Assembly: GCA_016271365.2 (NCBI GenBank)
Contig: CM057459.1
Location: 822,241,001 to 822,305,000 of the forward strand
Length of the DNA stretch: 64,000 nucleotides
Source: Neoceratodus forsteri
Taxonomy: Eukaryota > Chordata > Ceratodontiformes > Ceratodontidae
Reading direction: 5' to 3'
The translations under genes were made by a program, and so were the position numbers. A model generated the notes under the pieces. That model was not told where the DNA came from. It saw only the letters and a program-made list of their open reading frames with translations, and ran no database searches. Position 1 is the stretch's first letter. Each line of letters begins with the position of its first letter. Positions 10,681-21,232 of the stretch are shown here, in pieces.

Positions 10681-12469
10681 TTAATATCTGAAACAAATAA
10701 TTTATTGTGTAGCAGCAGTGGTTCAGTAATCTTACAGTATCCAGATATGGATAGGTATGCAAATGCTGGGGAACTCCATACTGTTTTTACTTCTGATCTG
10801 GTTGTCATAGCATTGTGGGATGTACTTGTGATGTGTTTTTTTTGTTTTGAGAATTGCCAAAACCAATTAGCATTCTAAGCAAAAAGTGTTCATAACCTAC
10901 TTAACCAAAATCACACTAGGACCACAATTACGCATCCTATTTATCAGGCCAAATAGCTACATTAACAAGCAAAGGGAAAACTGTGGATTATTGCACTGAT
11001 TGTTCTTAAAAATGTATCCATGAAAACTCATTCTACATTAAATGTAATTGCTGTTTGGGGGAGAATTATTTCCCTTCTGTGAATATTCACGTTCACAGTG
11101 AAATCTGCCATCACGCCATTTGCAAGGTAAACATTTGCTTTCGTATTAGACAACACAGCACTGGCTATTCCTTGATAAAGATTAACCTGAAATGTTCTTT
11201 ATAAAAGTACAAGCTGTTTTATGTATTTTGAAGAATAGCATAGAAATTTTAGCAAGGTGAATCAGCAGTTGTTGGGTACCTAAAGTAAGGGTTTTTCATA
11301 CAAGGCAAGCAACAGTGCCTTGGTAATTTAAATGTCTACTGCTGTTCTCCTAAAGGGTAATTAAAGTAGGGTGATGAAAATAAACAGAACACCATTGGTA
11401 TGACCTATTAAGTGTCTTGTCAAAATATAATCTCTGATGAAATCCAATTATTTCAGTTTAGAAATTATATTAACTACATAGTGAAACCACCCACAGTTTC
11501 TTGAAAGTTATGCTCTACACGCAAACAGAGCACTGGAAATTCCAGCCACTGCTTAAAAGGCAGACACATTTCTCTTAATATTTCTATGTTTTGTATAATG
11601 TAAGACAATCATCCAGGAAGATGTGGTCCAGACAACCAGGAAGCAAAGCTGAGCAGTTCTGGTTTATAAAACCTCACACAAAGACTATCTTATTTAGCAG
11701 AGCTTACCAGAATGCAACAAAGTAGCTTAGAGAATTACTGCGGAGTGCTGCAGCATGCTGCAGGGAGCAGTGCAATTCAATGGTAATTAAAGGGACACTG
11801 TCAACCCAATTAGTCCACAAAGTGTCTCTAGTTAACATAAAAAAGTAACATTTTATAATTGATCTCATTCTGTAGAATTTGCTGATGTAGCTGGTAGCTT
11901 GATTCTGATTCCTTCTTTTTCTTTTAAAGGTAAACACCAGATCACCCACCACTCTGGTGTGAATACAAGAAAAAAAAAAACATTGTCTGGTCAGAGCCAA
12001 TACGACTGATAATGCATTAGCTTGATAAGGTTGTTTCATGGACTTAAATGTAAAACTGAATTGCTGTAGGCAGCTTTGTGTGGAATTTCATTTTTGGTAA
12101 AGTTAGATCATTTATCTGGTTGATCCTGTGTTTTCCATGTGTTTTTATGGTGAACACATGCTCTGTCATTCAAAAACAAGCACCCCGTCATTGGTTCTCA
12201 CTGTCTGCGTGGGCAAGAGGAACAGATCCAGAAACATGATGGCTCCTTGGTGGCTCTGTTTGTCTATTAGAGAGGAACTGACACAGAATTTTTCCTCTTT
12301 CTCCATCTTATTTAAAGTAGTTTTTTTTAAATGTTTACATGCTCCATGTAATATTATGAATAAAAACACTATATCTGGATGATCTTACTGTTCTTCATTT
12401 GTGGGAATGGGACTGTGCATTACTGCTTATAGTACTCCTGAAGCTTGATTGGGACTGTAAACTGTAAGT
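10681..12469. other. Unassigned stretch with one repeat terminus
   Basis: No coding similarity was seen. TTAAAGGGACACTGTCAACC at about 11783 matches the outer end of dispersed family Y, so one copy of a related TTAA-type element probably starts here. Its other end was not found. The phrase ATCTGGTTGATCCTG near 12115 is shared with repeat family Z. Confidence 0.4.
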
Positions 12470-12495
12470 ATAAATAAATAAATAAATAAATAATC
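12470..12495. repeat. (TAAA)n microsatellite
   Basis: About six copies of AAAT/TAAA. This may mark the 3' tail of a decayed retroelement. Confidence 0.9.
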
Positions 12496-12567
12496 CTGAA
12501 CTGGAGATAGAGGTAGTTGGATGGATACTGGAGAGAGAGGCAGTTAGAGGGATAGATAAAGTAAGTG

Positions 12568-12570
<3 letters not shown>

Positions 12571-12612
<42 letters not shown>
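12571..12612. repeat. (TG)n microsatellite
   Basis: About 20 uninterrupted TG dinucleotides. Confidence 0.97.
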
Positions 12613-12614
<2 letters not shown>

Positions 12615-12692
12615 ACACTAGAGTTAGGCTGGAAAAAATTGCTCACCAGCAATTATATAAATTAAAAAATGTGAAACTGGGCATATTAAAAT

Positions 12693-12786
12693 TTAATGCA
12701 CACCTTCGGTGTAGGATGCTTTGATAAACCCCTCGGGCTTCACCCTCAGGGTTTATGTAGCATCCCTCATATCAGGTGTGCATTAA
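12693..12786. mobile_element. Miniature TTAA-flanked hairpin element
   Basis: The segment folds on itself: TTAATGCACACCT at the left pairs with AGGTGTGCATTAA at the right, and inner arms GGATGCTTTGATAAACCC and GGGTTTATGTAGCATCC pair around a short loop. TTAA sits at both edges (12693-12696 and 12783-12786). The terminus TTAATGCAC is shared with the larger palindrome at 36429-36832. I infer a minimal piggyBac-like (TTAA-target) MITE. Confidence 0.65.
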
Positions 12787-12789
12787 ATT

Positions 12790-14130
12790 CTCATTTTACA
12801 CACTTCCCTATCCTTTATTTTTGGGAGGGAGTCTTGTGTCTGAAGAAGATGCAGTGGGAGTTGATCAAGGACTGTAAACAAACATGTTTTGACAAATAAG
12901 AACCTGAGGTCATGAGCTGAAACTGGAGGGGTGAAGGTTTAAGAATGATGTGAGGAAATTCTATTTTATGTAACGGGTGGTGAATCTGTAGAACAGTCTG
13001 ACAGCAGAGGTGGTGGGCACCAATTGAGTGATGGGCTTGGTTGTTGCTGAGGTAAGCAGCATTAAGGAGGGGAGCAGAGGGTGTTCTGTGTGGGTAATTG
13101 TTCCCAGAGCAGATAGGGAAGTCTAGGCAGATTAGATGGACCTTTGATCTTTTTTTGCTGTCAGTGTCTCGGTATTAATACATGCACTGAGCAAGAGAGA
13201 AGAAATTAAAGAGATTCACCAAGTTATGGTATTCCACCCGATAAAAGGGTGCCTTATCACCAGGGGACTCTTTTTAGCTCCACATAGCATTTTTTAGTGC
13301 AGTAGTTTTCTGAAGAAATGGTTGTAATTTAGGAAAACTGGGTTTCGCAGGGCATCCCCGTCTCAAGAGCTGCCCAAGTTCTGCCCCGTCGCTGAGCAAC
13401 GTTATGACGTGATGCCAGTGAGAGTGCAGGGGTGAGCTGCATTATAGTGAATGGGCGGCAGCTTTCCCAGTGTTTTTTTTTTATGTTATTTTGCTCAGTT
13501 TGTGGTGAAACGTGGGCACTGTTCGACTAACAAGGCCCTTGTTAGTTAACCAGTGCCCACGTTTCACCAAATTGACCATAATAACATAAAAAAAACATTA
13601 GGAAATCTGCTGCCCATTCATTATAATGCAGCGCGCCCCCGTGCTCTCCCTGGCATCACGTCATAATGTTGCTGAGCTTGGGGGCAGAGCTTGGGTGGCT
13701 CTTCAGACTGGGAAGTCCTCTGGGACTCGGTTTTCCTAAATTACGAGCATTTTCTCCAGAAAACTATTGCACTATAAAATGCCTTGTGGAGCTACAAAGG
13801 AGGTAAGGCACCCATATATTGGGTGGAATACAATAACTGCGTAACTTGCTGAATCTGTTTAGGTGGAACATGTGAATTAATGTACTACTCAAAGAGTGGT
13901 GACACCATGATAGGTACACACTGTATGAAGTTACTGTATTATGATGGTATCCAGCTATATACCAATGTTGAATAAGCCACAATATGGGATTTTATTTACT
14001 TTTGTTTTATTTTTAATAATCCAGATATTGTCTGCATAGTAATAGCACACAACCAATGGTGTTGCTTACAATTTGAGACCTTGAATTTTTTTAAATCACT
14101 TTATTCATCTTTTGGAAATCACTTGTAATG
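12790..14130 (+). repeat. Composite repeat, copy 1 (family Y tail + CR1 3' end + unknown)
   Basis: From left to right: the end of family Y (to about 12890, GATCAAGGACTGTAAACAAA); a CR1-like 3' end (12915-13020, wording equivalent to the CR1 C-terminus and its WNSL block, then CTAGGCAGATTAGATGGACC at about 13124); and, after an inserted palindrome at 13212-13856, a segment beginning near 13862 (GTGGTGACACCATGATAGGT, then GGGATTTTATTTACTTTTG). The same order recurs at 20615-21970. The shared order implies a composite that was copied, or an old element with a CR1-derived 3' end. Confidence 0.6.
13212..13856. mobile_element. 645-bp palindromic (foldback) element
   Basis: The arms are near-complementary along their length about a centre at 13536 (CTAACAAGG/CCTTGTTAG). 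Outer ends read AGATTCACCAAGTTA and TAACTTGCTGAATCT. The second copy of the host repeat (near 21395) lacks this block, so it is an insertion. The left flank holds TTAA (13206-13209) and the right flank TTTA, compatible with a decayed TTAA duplication. It has no ORF. Confidence 0.8.
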
Positions 14131-14460
14131 GTAGCTTATCAATATCATACATTAAACTCAGTGCATGAATTACATGTATCAACTTCAGAGCATGAAAAGA
14201 TAGCGCATATCGCATTTCATCATGGATAAAATCTAGTGCATAGTGCAAGTTTGAATTCTGTGTTTCTATGTTTTAATTCTCAAAATAGCTATCAAATGGA
14301 TATCTACTCAGGAACCCATATGTGACTATAGGGGTGCCTAATTACTTAAGTATGGCAAACAGCTGGGTACCTAATTACTAAAGCATGGCAATGATTGCAG
14401 CGCTAGACAGATATTCAACAGAACTGTGAGATGCCACTCAGTTTCATCCTAAGCCAGTGA

Positions 14461-14877
14461 GGACAGCAATTGCTGTTGGACAGGGGATACATTTACAGGA
14501 AGGCATGTAAATATCGAGATATGACATACTGGAAGTGTATTTCATATGATTCTCACAAGTGTCCTGCTAGATGCCATATCATGAATGATGACATTTCTAA
14601 ATATCTAGGCACTCATAATCATGTGCCTGATCCTGGGGAGATTGCAGTAAAAATGGTTATCGCTGCTTTAAAAAAAAAGGCAGTGGACTCAAAGGAAGGC
14701 ACGCATCAAATAGCTGCAGGGGCCACAGGAGTTAGTGATCCAGCTATTTCTGGAAAGTTGCCTTCATTCTCAAGTTTGAAGGGAACGGTTCAGCATGCAA
14801 GGCAGAAAGGTACCACTGCTCCTATAATGCTTGCTAGTTTAGTGGAACTTCAAATTCCTCCAGAGTACCACTGCTAA
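14461..14877 (+). pseudogene. FLYWCH-type zinc-finger ORF fragment, probably transposase-derived
   Basis: An open frame of about 139 codons without an in-frame ATG near its start (it opens after a TGA at 14458; the first usable start-like codon is TTG at 14470). The translated YIYRKACKYRDMTYWKCISY, then CPARCHIM and GTHNHVPDP, gives the F/Y-x-x...W-x-C...C...H-x-H spacing of a FLYWCH zinc finger. FLYWCH domains occur in Mutator-like (MULE) transposases and in a few host DNA-binding proteins. A low-complexity tail follows the finger, and no transposase catalytic core was found next to it. It is either an exon-like remnant of a domesticated gene or a fragment of a MULE; the repeat-rich setting favours the latter. 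Confidence 0.6.
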
Positions 14878-15399
14878 GTAAAATTCGAACAATACATGGC
14901 TGGGCAAGCTCCACCTGCACAATGAAAAAAATATTGCGACACAGCCAAGAGAATTACCATTGTCATTCAATGTAATGGGAATGGAACTGTGACTGACTAC
15001 CTGAGAGGAATAGCCCATAATTTTCAACTGTAGGTTTAGTGATTTGTATTTGGGACACCAGGTGGTGCTATCTGACTTTTAATTATGTGAATATGTAATT
15101 TTTTTCTTGGATTTACTCTATGGCTCCTAAAGTAGAGTTTAATCACATTAAATAAAGTTTGTATTTAGAAGCAGAATATGCTGAAGAGAGTGAAGGACTA
15201 TATGGTGGTAAGGAGAACATTTTATAACCTATTATCACCTGTTTTGCTAATGTGCAGCATAATGTGCAGCCTGATTCATGTTTTACAAAATATGACCCAG
15301 GTAGTAAATATTTTATTTGATACAAGCTACTTGCATTTTGCATTGCTACAGTGTGCGAGCTGTTTAACATGTGTACTATTTTAGCACAGTGAGCTTACC
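14878..15399. other. Unassigned stretch
   Basis: No coding similarity or repeat structure was seen between the FLYWCH frame and the CR1 element. Confidence 0.4.
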
Positions 15400-15454
15400 G
15401 TGCAACTTTTAGCGATGGGGAAAAAAGGATAAAGCCAACATTAAATGGAAGGCA

Positions 15455-15850
15455 ATGAGTACCAATGCCCATAGTCTGGGAAACAAGCTTCCTGAGCTAG
15501 TAGCCTTGATGGAAGATGAACACTTGGATATTGTGGCAGTCACAGAAACATGGTACATGGGGAACCATGACTGGGATGTCAACATACGAGAACACAGTCT
15601 ACAGAAGGGACAGGGAGGGAAAAGAGGAGGTGGAGTAGCTCTATACATAAGGGAAGGGATCAAAGCTACAGAACTAAAAGTAAAGGGGAGGACAAGAGGC
15701 ACTCTGGGTCACCTTGAGACAGGGAATGGCATCACAATCCGCACAGGGGTTGTATACAGACCCCATCTCAAGGGAGGAAATGGACAAGAAATGATAGAGG
15801 ACATTCTCAAAATGGCTGAAAAAAGGGAGATACTGTTAATGGGGACCTGA
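15455..15850 (+). pseudogene. CR1 endonuclease, N-terminal half
   Basis: The frame starts MSTNAHSLGNKLPELVALM, the usual CR1 opening (N of the first catalytic block, then SLGNK). IVAVTETWYM follows, carrying the catalytic Glu of the Q/T-E-T block, then GGGVALYIREG and TGVVYRPH. It ends in front of the GDFN block, which is lost: the sequence reads LMGT and a stop, where relatives have MGDFN. The second half is in the next frame, three bases downstream. Confidence 0.85.
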
Positions 15851-15852
15851 AT

Positions 15853-16797
15853 ATGCCAGATGTTAACTGCATGACATGTACTGCAGCCACATCCAAGAGC
15901 AGGGTTATTCTCAATGCCCTGCAGGGGGCAGGCCTTAGACAGCTAATGTTGGAACCCACTCGGGAGGAAGCAATACTAGACCTGGTACTCTCAAATGGAG
16001 AGAGGATCACAAATTTAGAAGTTTGTAGACATCTGGGAACAAGCGACCACTGCACAGTGTGCTTCACAATAAGCACATCCATGAAGACAAGCCATACAAA
16101 AACAAGCATACTGGACTTTAGAAGGGTTGACTTTGGCAAAATAGGTGAATACCTGAGGAATACACTAGCAAATGGGCAAAAAGGAGAGGTGGAAGAACAA
16201 TGGAGAAAAATCAAAACTGCCATCATAGATGCAACAAGCCTTTGTGTGAAACAGATAAAGAAAACAAAGCGGAGTAAAAAACTACTATGGTTCTCAAAAG
16301 AGGTGGCAGGGAAGGTTAAGGAGAAAAAGGCTGCATTCAAAAAGTATAAGGCATCACAGAAGGAGCACAACAGGGAACTGTGTCAATTAAAGCAGAAAGA
16401 AGTGGGGAGGACAGTCAGAATAGCAAAAGCCCAAACTGAGGAAAAAATAGCCAAGTCAGTTAAGAAGGGGGATAAAACCTTTTATAGGTACATTAGGAAG
16501 CTTAGAAAGGTTAAGGGAGGAATAGTGAAGATTGATAAGGGAGAGGGGAGGTGGGCAGAGGGAGACAGTGAAAAGGCAGAGATACTGAATGAATACGTTT
16601 GCTCAGTATTCACAAAAGAAGATGAGGAGGAGTTACCTAAACCAGACAATAGAAGCACTTTGGGTAGGGGGGTTGACACCAGTCCATTTACAGAAGAAAG
16701 AGTCCTGAAAGAACTCCTAAAACTCAAGGTAGACAAAGCAATGAGGCCTGATGGGATTCACCCCCAGAATCCTAAAAGAACTAAGGGGAGGACCTAG
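15853..16797 (+). pseudogene. CR1 endonuclease C-terminal half, linker and RT start
   Basis: A 314-codon open stretch. Residues 1-70 finish the endonuclease: ILDLVLSNGERI at 41-52 and TSDHCTVCF, with Asp and His of the SDH block at 65-66. Residues 80-230 are the lysine-rich linker typical of CR1 (LWFSKEVAGKVKEKKAAFKK). The end carries KVDKAMRPDGIHP, the start of the RT fingers (normally K-A-P-G-P-D-G-I). It lies three bases after the N-terminal half. Confidence 0.85.
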
Positions 16798-17918
16798 TGA
16801 CACCACTGACCACACTTTTAACAAATTATGGAGGATGGGATGGTACCTGAGGACTGGAGGAGGTAGATGTGATTCCCTTCACAAAAGTGGGAGCAAGGCA
16901 GAAGCAGGAAACTACAGACCTGTAAGTTTGACCTCAGTGGTAGGAAAATGATGGAATCACTTCTGAAAGAAAGAATTGTTGAGTACCTAGAGGCCAGTGG
17001 GGCACATGACCCAAAGCAGCATGGATTTACAGCAGGAAGGTCATGTCAGACAAATCTAATAGATTTCTTTGACTGGGTGACCAAAGTAATAGACCAGGGA
17101 GGGGCTGTGGAGTGGCCTACCTAGACTTTAGCAAGGCATTAGACACAGTCCCGCACAAAAGATTAATAATCAAGTTAGCCAGCTTCAGAGTGGGTCCCAG
17201 GGTGGTAGCCTGGGTTGTAAACTGGCTGCACAACAGGACACAGAAGGTAATAGTGAGTGGCACACATTCCAAAGAAAGGGGTCACTAGTGGAGCACCTCA
17301 GTGCTCAGTACTGGGTCCAGTCCTCTTAACATCTTTATAGGTGACATTGCAGAGGGTCTAGAGGAAAGGTATGCCTCTTTGCAGATGATACAAAGATCTG
17401 TAACAGAGTTGATAGACAAGAGGGGTAGAAAGGATGAGAAGGGACTTGGCAAGGTTGGAGGAATGGTCAGACATATGACAACTTAGATTCAATGCAAAAG
17501 TGCAAGTAATGCACCTGGGAAACAAAACCAGAGAAGAGTACACAATAGCAGGGAGGTACTAACAACAACAAAAATGGAACGGGACTTGGGGTTAGTCATA
17601 TTGAATGATCTAAAGGTAGGTAAGCAATGTGAGAAGTCAGTGAGGAGAGCCAGGGGGATACTAGGATGCATAGGAAGAGGCATCACAACTAGAAAAAGGG
17701 AAGTGGTTATCCCTCTGTACAGACAGTTGGTGAGACCCCATCTGGTGTACTGTGTGCAGTTTTGGAGACCTCATCTACGCAAGGACATAGACAGGATGGA
17801 AGCAGTCAAGAGGAGGGCAACTAAAATGGTGCAGGGTCTGCATCAGAAATCATATGAAGAGAGACTGAGAGAGCTTAATATGTATACCCTTGATGAAATG
17901 AGGGATGGGGGGACATGA
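16751..17918 (+). pseudogene. CR1 reverse transcriptase and C-terminal domain, frameshifted
   Basis: Several frames are needed. AGNYRPVSLTSVVGK is near 16900-16951. QHGFTAGRSCQTNLIDFFDW is near 17014-17075. Motif A, YLDFSKALDTVPHKR, is near 17117-17162 with its catalytic Asp. SGAPQCSVLGPVLL replaces GVPQGSVLGP. Motif C is FADD at 17378-17389. The C-terminal region (17574-17918) reads ERDLGLVILNDLKVGKQC, then LVRPHLVYCVQFWRP, DIDRMEAVKRRATKM and YEERLRELNMY. It is inactive because of the frameshifts. Confidence 0.82.
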
Positions 17919-18292
17919 TAGAAACATTCAAGTACCTCAAGGGAATCAACAAAGTCCAGGAGAGTAGCATCTTTCTGAAAAGAGATGTTAAGAACAAGGG
18001 GACACAATTTAAAGATAATGGGGGACGCTCCAGGGGTAATGTGAGAAATCTTTTTCACGAGAGTGGTGGATGCATGAACTGCATTACTGGGGAGGTTGTT
18101 GGGGCTAAAACATTGGGGGAATTCAAACATTCATGGGACTGACACAAGGCAATTGTAGTGGGGGGGTGGCAGGAAGCAGGCTGTTGGTTAACTAGAATCT
18201 GCAGCTTATCCAGTAGGTAGGAAATGGGCAGACTGGGTGGGCCAAGTGGTCCTTATCTGCCTTCAAAGTCTATGTCTCTATGTTTCTATGTA

Positions 18293-18740
18293 CTATTTGT
18301 TTGCTCTGAATTGACATGGAAGCCTGGTAACATGGCTGCAATTTAGTACACATCCAGCAAATTGTCCAGTGTTGTTTCATGCCAGCTGAGTAAATGCAAG
18401 AATCTAAAAATTAGCCACTGGCTAAAGTGCACCCAGTGCTTAGCCACTTATAAACTGAATTAGCTACTCTACAAACATGATCTGATGCTGCTTTCCTGTC
18501 TCTGTGACCCAAACATCCTAGGGTTCTACACTGTTTGGTGCTGTAACTGGACCGACAGATATAATGTTCTCTGGGGCAATGAGTGAACTTGCACTTTCTG
18601 GCATGTATTGCTCATGTTTTTTGTGAAGAAAAAAAATAGATTTGTAACATGTCACCAAATTGCTAGACATACTGATGGATATGACAGTGCCGACCTGCTG
18701 TGGCGGGGTGTGACAGCCAGTTACATTCAATTACATTCAT
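18293..18740. other. Unassigned stretch
   Basis: No coding similarity or internal repeat was recognised. Confidence 0.35.
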
Positions 18741-18786
18741 CAAAATGTCTTGGCCACAGTGGTGAAAGGGTGCCTAGGAATGTGTC

Positions 18787-19600
18787 TTGTCCTCTCCATA
18801 CACCATTGTGACCTCTACCACTCCTTTGGATGGCTCCCCTTGCAGGGGCATTTTGACTATACCCTTGGTTGACCAGTGCATACCTCCACCAGAACTGGTA
18901 ATGTCTCCCCTCTCCACCCTCTTCAATTTCAGAACCACTGCCAGGAACCTACACTCCTTTTTGGTGCCTTCCCTCCAGGTACACAAAACCCTCACCAGTA
19001 TGGGTGGGAGAGCCCTATCTAGTGTGACCGCCTCCCTGTGGAACAGACTGCCTACCCCTCTTAGAGTATCAGACTCTCACCAAATCTTCAAATGCAACCT
19101 CAAATCCTGGCTCCTAGACAAATATAACTGCAACTTCCGCCCTCGCTAACACACACCCTGCCTACAATGCACCTCTGGCATTTTTTCACTCTTCCAATCT
19201 CACCTTGTCCCTCCCTTTAATGGAGGCATCTTCTTTCTTCTTCTTTTACAACATATTTTTTCCTTTGCAGATTTTACCCAAGTATGCACTGTTTTGCCTA
19301 TATGCAAATTAAATCTGTCTGTATACATTAATGTACATTGCAATTGCTACCTGTCTGTACCAGCATTGTGACCACTACTGTAGGGACCTATTACTTCTAC
19401 TGTATCTTTGACTACAGAGTGTAAAAACTACTGTATGTATCCATTACCTGTATTGCACCTGTATAGTGATTAATGCCTGTAATACCTATGTATTTTTAAC
19501 TGCCACTAGCTGGCCCAGGACATGCTTGAATACAGTCCCCTGGACCAATGCAGTTACCTAGTTACCAAAGAGTAAATAAAATATATAAAATAAAATTTTA
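18787..19600 (+). mobile_element. LINE 3' fragment, CR1/L2 type
   Basis: The frame at 18787-19149 is the closing part of a LINE ORF2. It contains LHSFLVPSLQVHKTLTSMGG, ALSSVTASLWNRLPTPLR and FKCNLKSWLLDKYNC, the conserved WN-LP and FK..LK.WL blocks. About 450 bp of 3' UTR follows, ending in AAATAAAATATATAAAATAAA near 19600. Only the 3' end was inserted, as is typical of severe 5' truncation. It resembles the tails of the two minus-strand LINEs at the left of the window. Confidence 0.8.
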
Positions 19601-20087
19601 GCCACAATGATTTTACAGTAGCCATTGGTGATGGTGGCAATCTTTCATGCACACCCAGTACAAGGAAGAATACAACTTGACCCCTATTAATGACTGAGAT
19701 GGATAAGAAACAGGACCTCTCTCTCTTTTTGTTCCCTTAATTTTTATTAGAAAGGGGTCACTGAAAGCCCTTTTTGCATCATATTATTTCTAGTTGAAAA
19801 CCCATATATTCTTATTGCTTACCTTTTCTAAAATACATTAATGTTGCTGGTTGTTTTATTTGCTCCTTTCATAGTAGATCTGAAATGCATGCTAATGGTG
19901 CTACTGTACCCAGAGTTGTTTTATTTCAAATCCTTGACCTACTCTTACATACTCACTGAACTTTAGGAACACCCAGAAAAATGCAGCCTCTCATGATGCC
20001 ATATTCTCCTCCCCTCCCGCTACGTGATTATATTTTATTTGAGAGGGGGTCCCAAGTCAAGGAAAGATGCACTGGGAAATAATCAAG

Positions 20088-20614
20088 TTAGCGTTTATTT
20101 CCTCAGGAAAACTCCATTAAGCAAGATCATTTACAAGGAGGTCCTACCACAGCCACAACAGCAAACATCAAATACATAATAAACAGTAATAACATAGTAC
20201 AAAAGCTAATGCAAGGGTAAACAATATAGACTCAAAAGAATGTAAAGAAAACTAACAACTACCATATCAAGGCATGAGACAAAATGACAAGGAACAATAA
20301 TTTACAGACAGTGTCATAGGGTATGAAGGCGGAAGTGTGAAGTGATGACATAGCCAAAAGATGCTAAGGTCTCTGTCATAATCAATAAAGTGCTAAAACC
20401 CAACAAGTGCAATAAGAGGACCTAGGGGTCTGACTTGCTGGAATAGCAGAGGACGTTGTCTTTACAGGAACTACTTATTAGGGATTTAGCAATGTTCAAA
20501 GAGATATAACTGAGGAGCATAAGAGTATTTTGGAGTTTATTCGAGAGAGGTGGTAAAGCATAACTAAATGCAGTTTTTCCAAATCTAGTGTGAAACTTAG
20601 GCACGTCTAGCCAG
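20088..20614 (-). mobile_element. LINE 3' fragment with 9-bp target duplication
   Basis: On the minus strand the closing part of a LINE protein is readable: VPKFHTRFGKTAFSYALPPL, then NKLQNTLML and SSCKDNVLC. It is related in wording to the tail at 23610-24433. The 9-mer ATAATCAAG at 20079-20087 and ATGATCAAG at 20615-20623 flank it with one mismatch, which is the expected target-site duplication. It sits within a copy of family Y whose uninterrupted form is at 12855-12880. The 3' end reads GGAAATAAACGCTAA. Confidence 0.75.
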
Positions 20615-20792
20615 ATGATCAAGGACTGTAAACAAACATGTTCTGACAAACAAGAACTTGAGGTCTTGAGTTGAAACTGGAGAAGTGAAGGCTTAAGAGG
20701 AAAATGAGAAAATTCTATTTTACAGAAAGGTTGGTGAAGCTTCAGAACAGTCTGCCAGGGGAGGTGGTGAGCACCAAGACCATAAATTGTAT

Positions 20793-21215
20793 AGACAAAG
20801 AACCTCTGTGCACAAATACTGAGGCAAGGGTTACCCCAAAGGGCATTTGGCTGGGAAGCCAAGTTTCAAGATAATACAAAATCACACATGCCCACACAAT
20901 GCAAAGCATCATGGGCTGCATATGCAAATCACCACAGAATGTTATGCTGGTTCAACTTTAAGCAGAATTGCATGGTGCCAAAAGGCCTCTCACACAGTTT
21001 GCAAAGGGTGCTAACAGATGACATAGACACGTGTTTCGTCCTACCAGGACTCATCAGTATGCCTCTTCTGTTTGACACCCCAGTAGAATGGACCAGCTAC
21101 CCTAAGACAGTGTGTCTTGGTTATGTTGTGGTGAACCCATTAAAATAAAAAACTGTTTAAAAGACAAAGAACCTCTGTGCACAAACACTGAGGCAAGGGT
21201 TACCCCAAAGGGCAT
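20793..21215 (-). mobile_element. Hammerhead-ribozyme element between 54-bp direct repeats
   Basis: The segments 20793-20846 and 21162-21215 are 54-bp direct repeats with one visible mismatch, enclosing about 315 bp. Copy 1 of the host repeat (near 13027) has neither repeat, so repeat-core-repeat arrived together or the repeats arose at insertion. The minus strand of the core carries a hammerhead ribozyme. Penelope-like elements and small retrozymes are the known animal repeats that carry hammerheads together with long direct repeats. No protein is encoded, so this would be a non-autonomous member. The exact family is inference. Confidence 0.6.
21020..21063 (-). ncRNA. Hammerhead ribozyme, all core bases conserved
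   Basis: Minus strand, 5' to 3': a helix I strand GGCATA (21063-21058); CTGATGA (21057-21051); helix II GTCC / TGGTA loop / GGAC (21050-21038); GAAA (21037-21034); a minimal helix III of A-U and C-G closed by a four-base loop; then GTC with cleavage expected after the C at 21026; then TATGTC (21025-21020), which pairs with GGCATA over six bases (one G-U). Every invariant hammerhead position is present. The very short helix III is the form known from Penelope-like elements and retrozymes, where dimeric RNA often assists cleavage. Confidence 0.85.
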
Positions 21216-21232
21216 AGCTGGGATAGATTGAA

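Larger units (their letters stand above)
15400..18292 (+). mobile_element. CR1 LINE, long but decayed
   Basis: The element runs from the endonuclease N-terminus to the 3' end, about 2.9 kb. Domains in order: APE-type endonuclease (15455-16085), linker (16090-16600), RT (16680-17560), C-terminal domain (17574-18140), 3' UTR. It terminates in three 8-bp units (tctatgtc, tctatgtt, tctatgta) at 18269-18292. CR1 elements characteristically end in short 8-bp repeats and not in poly-A. The true 5' UTR is missing or unrecognisable. The strand and family match the elements at 8840 and 53740. Confidence 0.9.

Noticed and set aside
12395..12652. ORF with a run of Thr-His dipeptides on the minus strand
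   Set aside because: It is the translation of the (TG)n microsatellite; no domain surrounds it.
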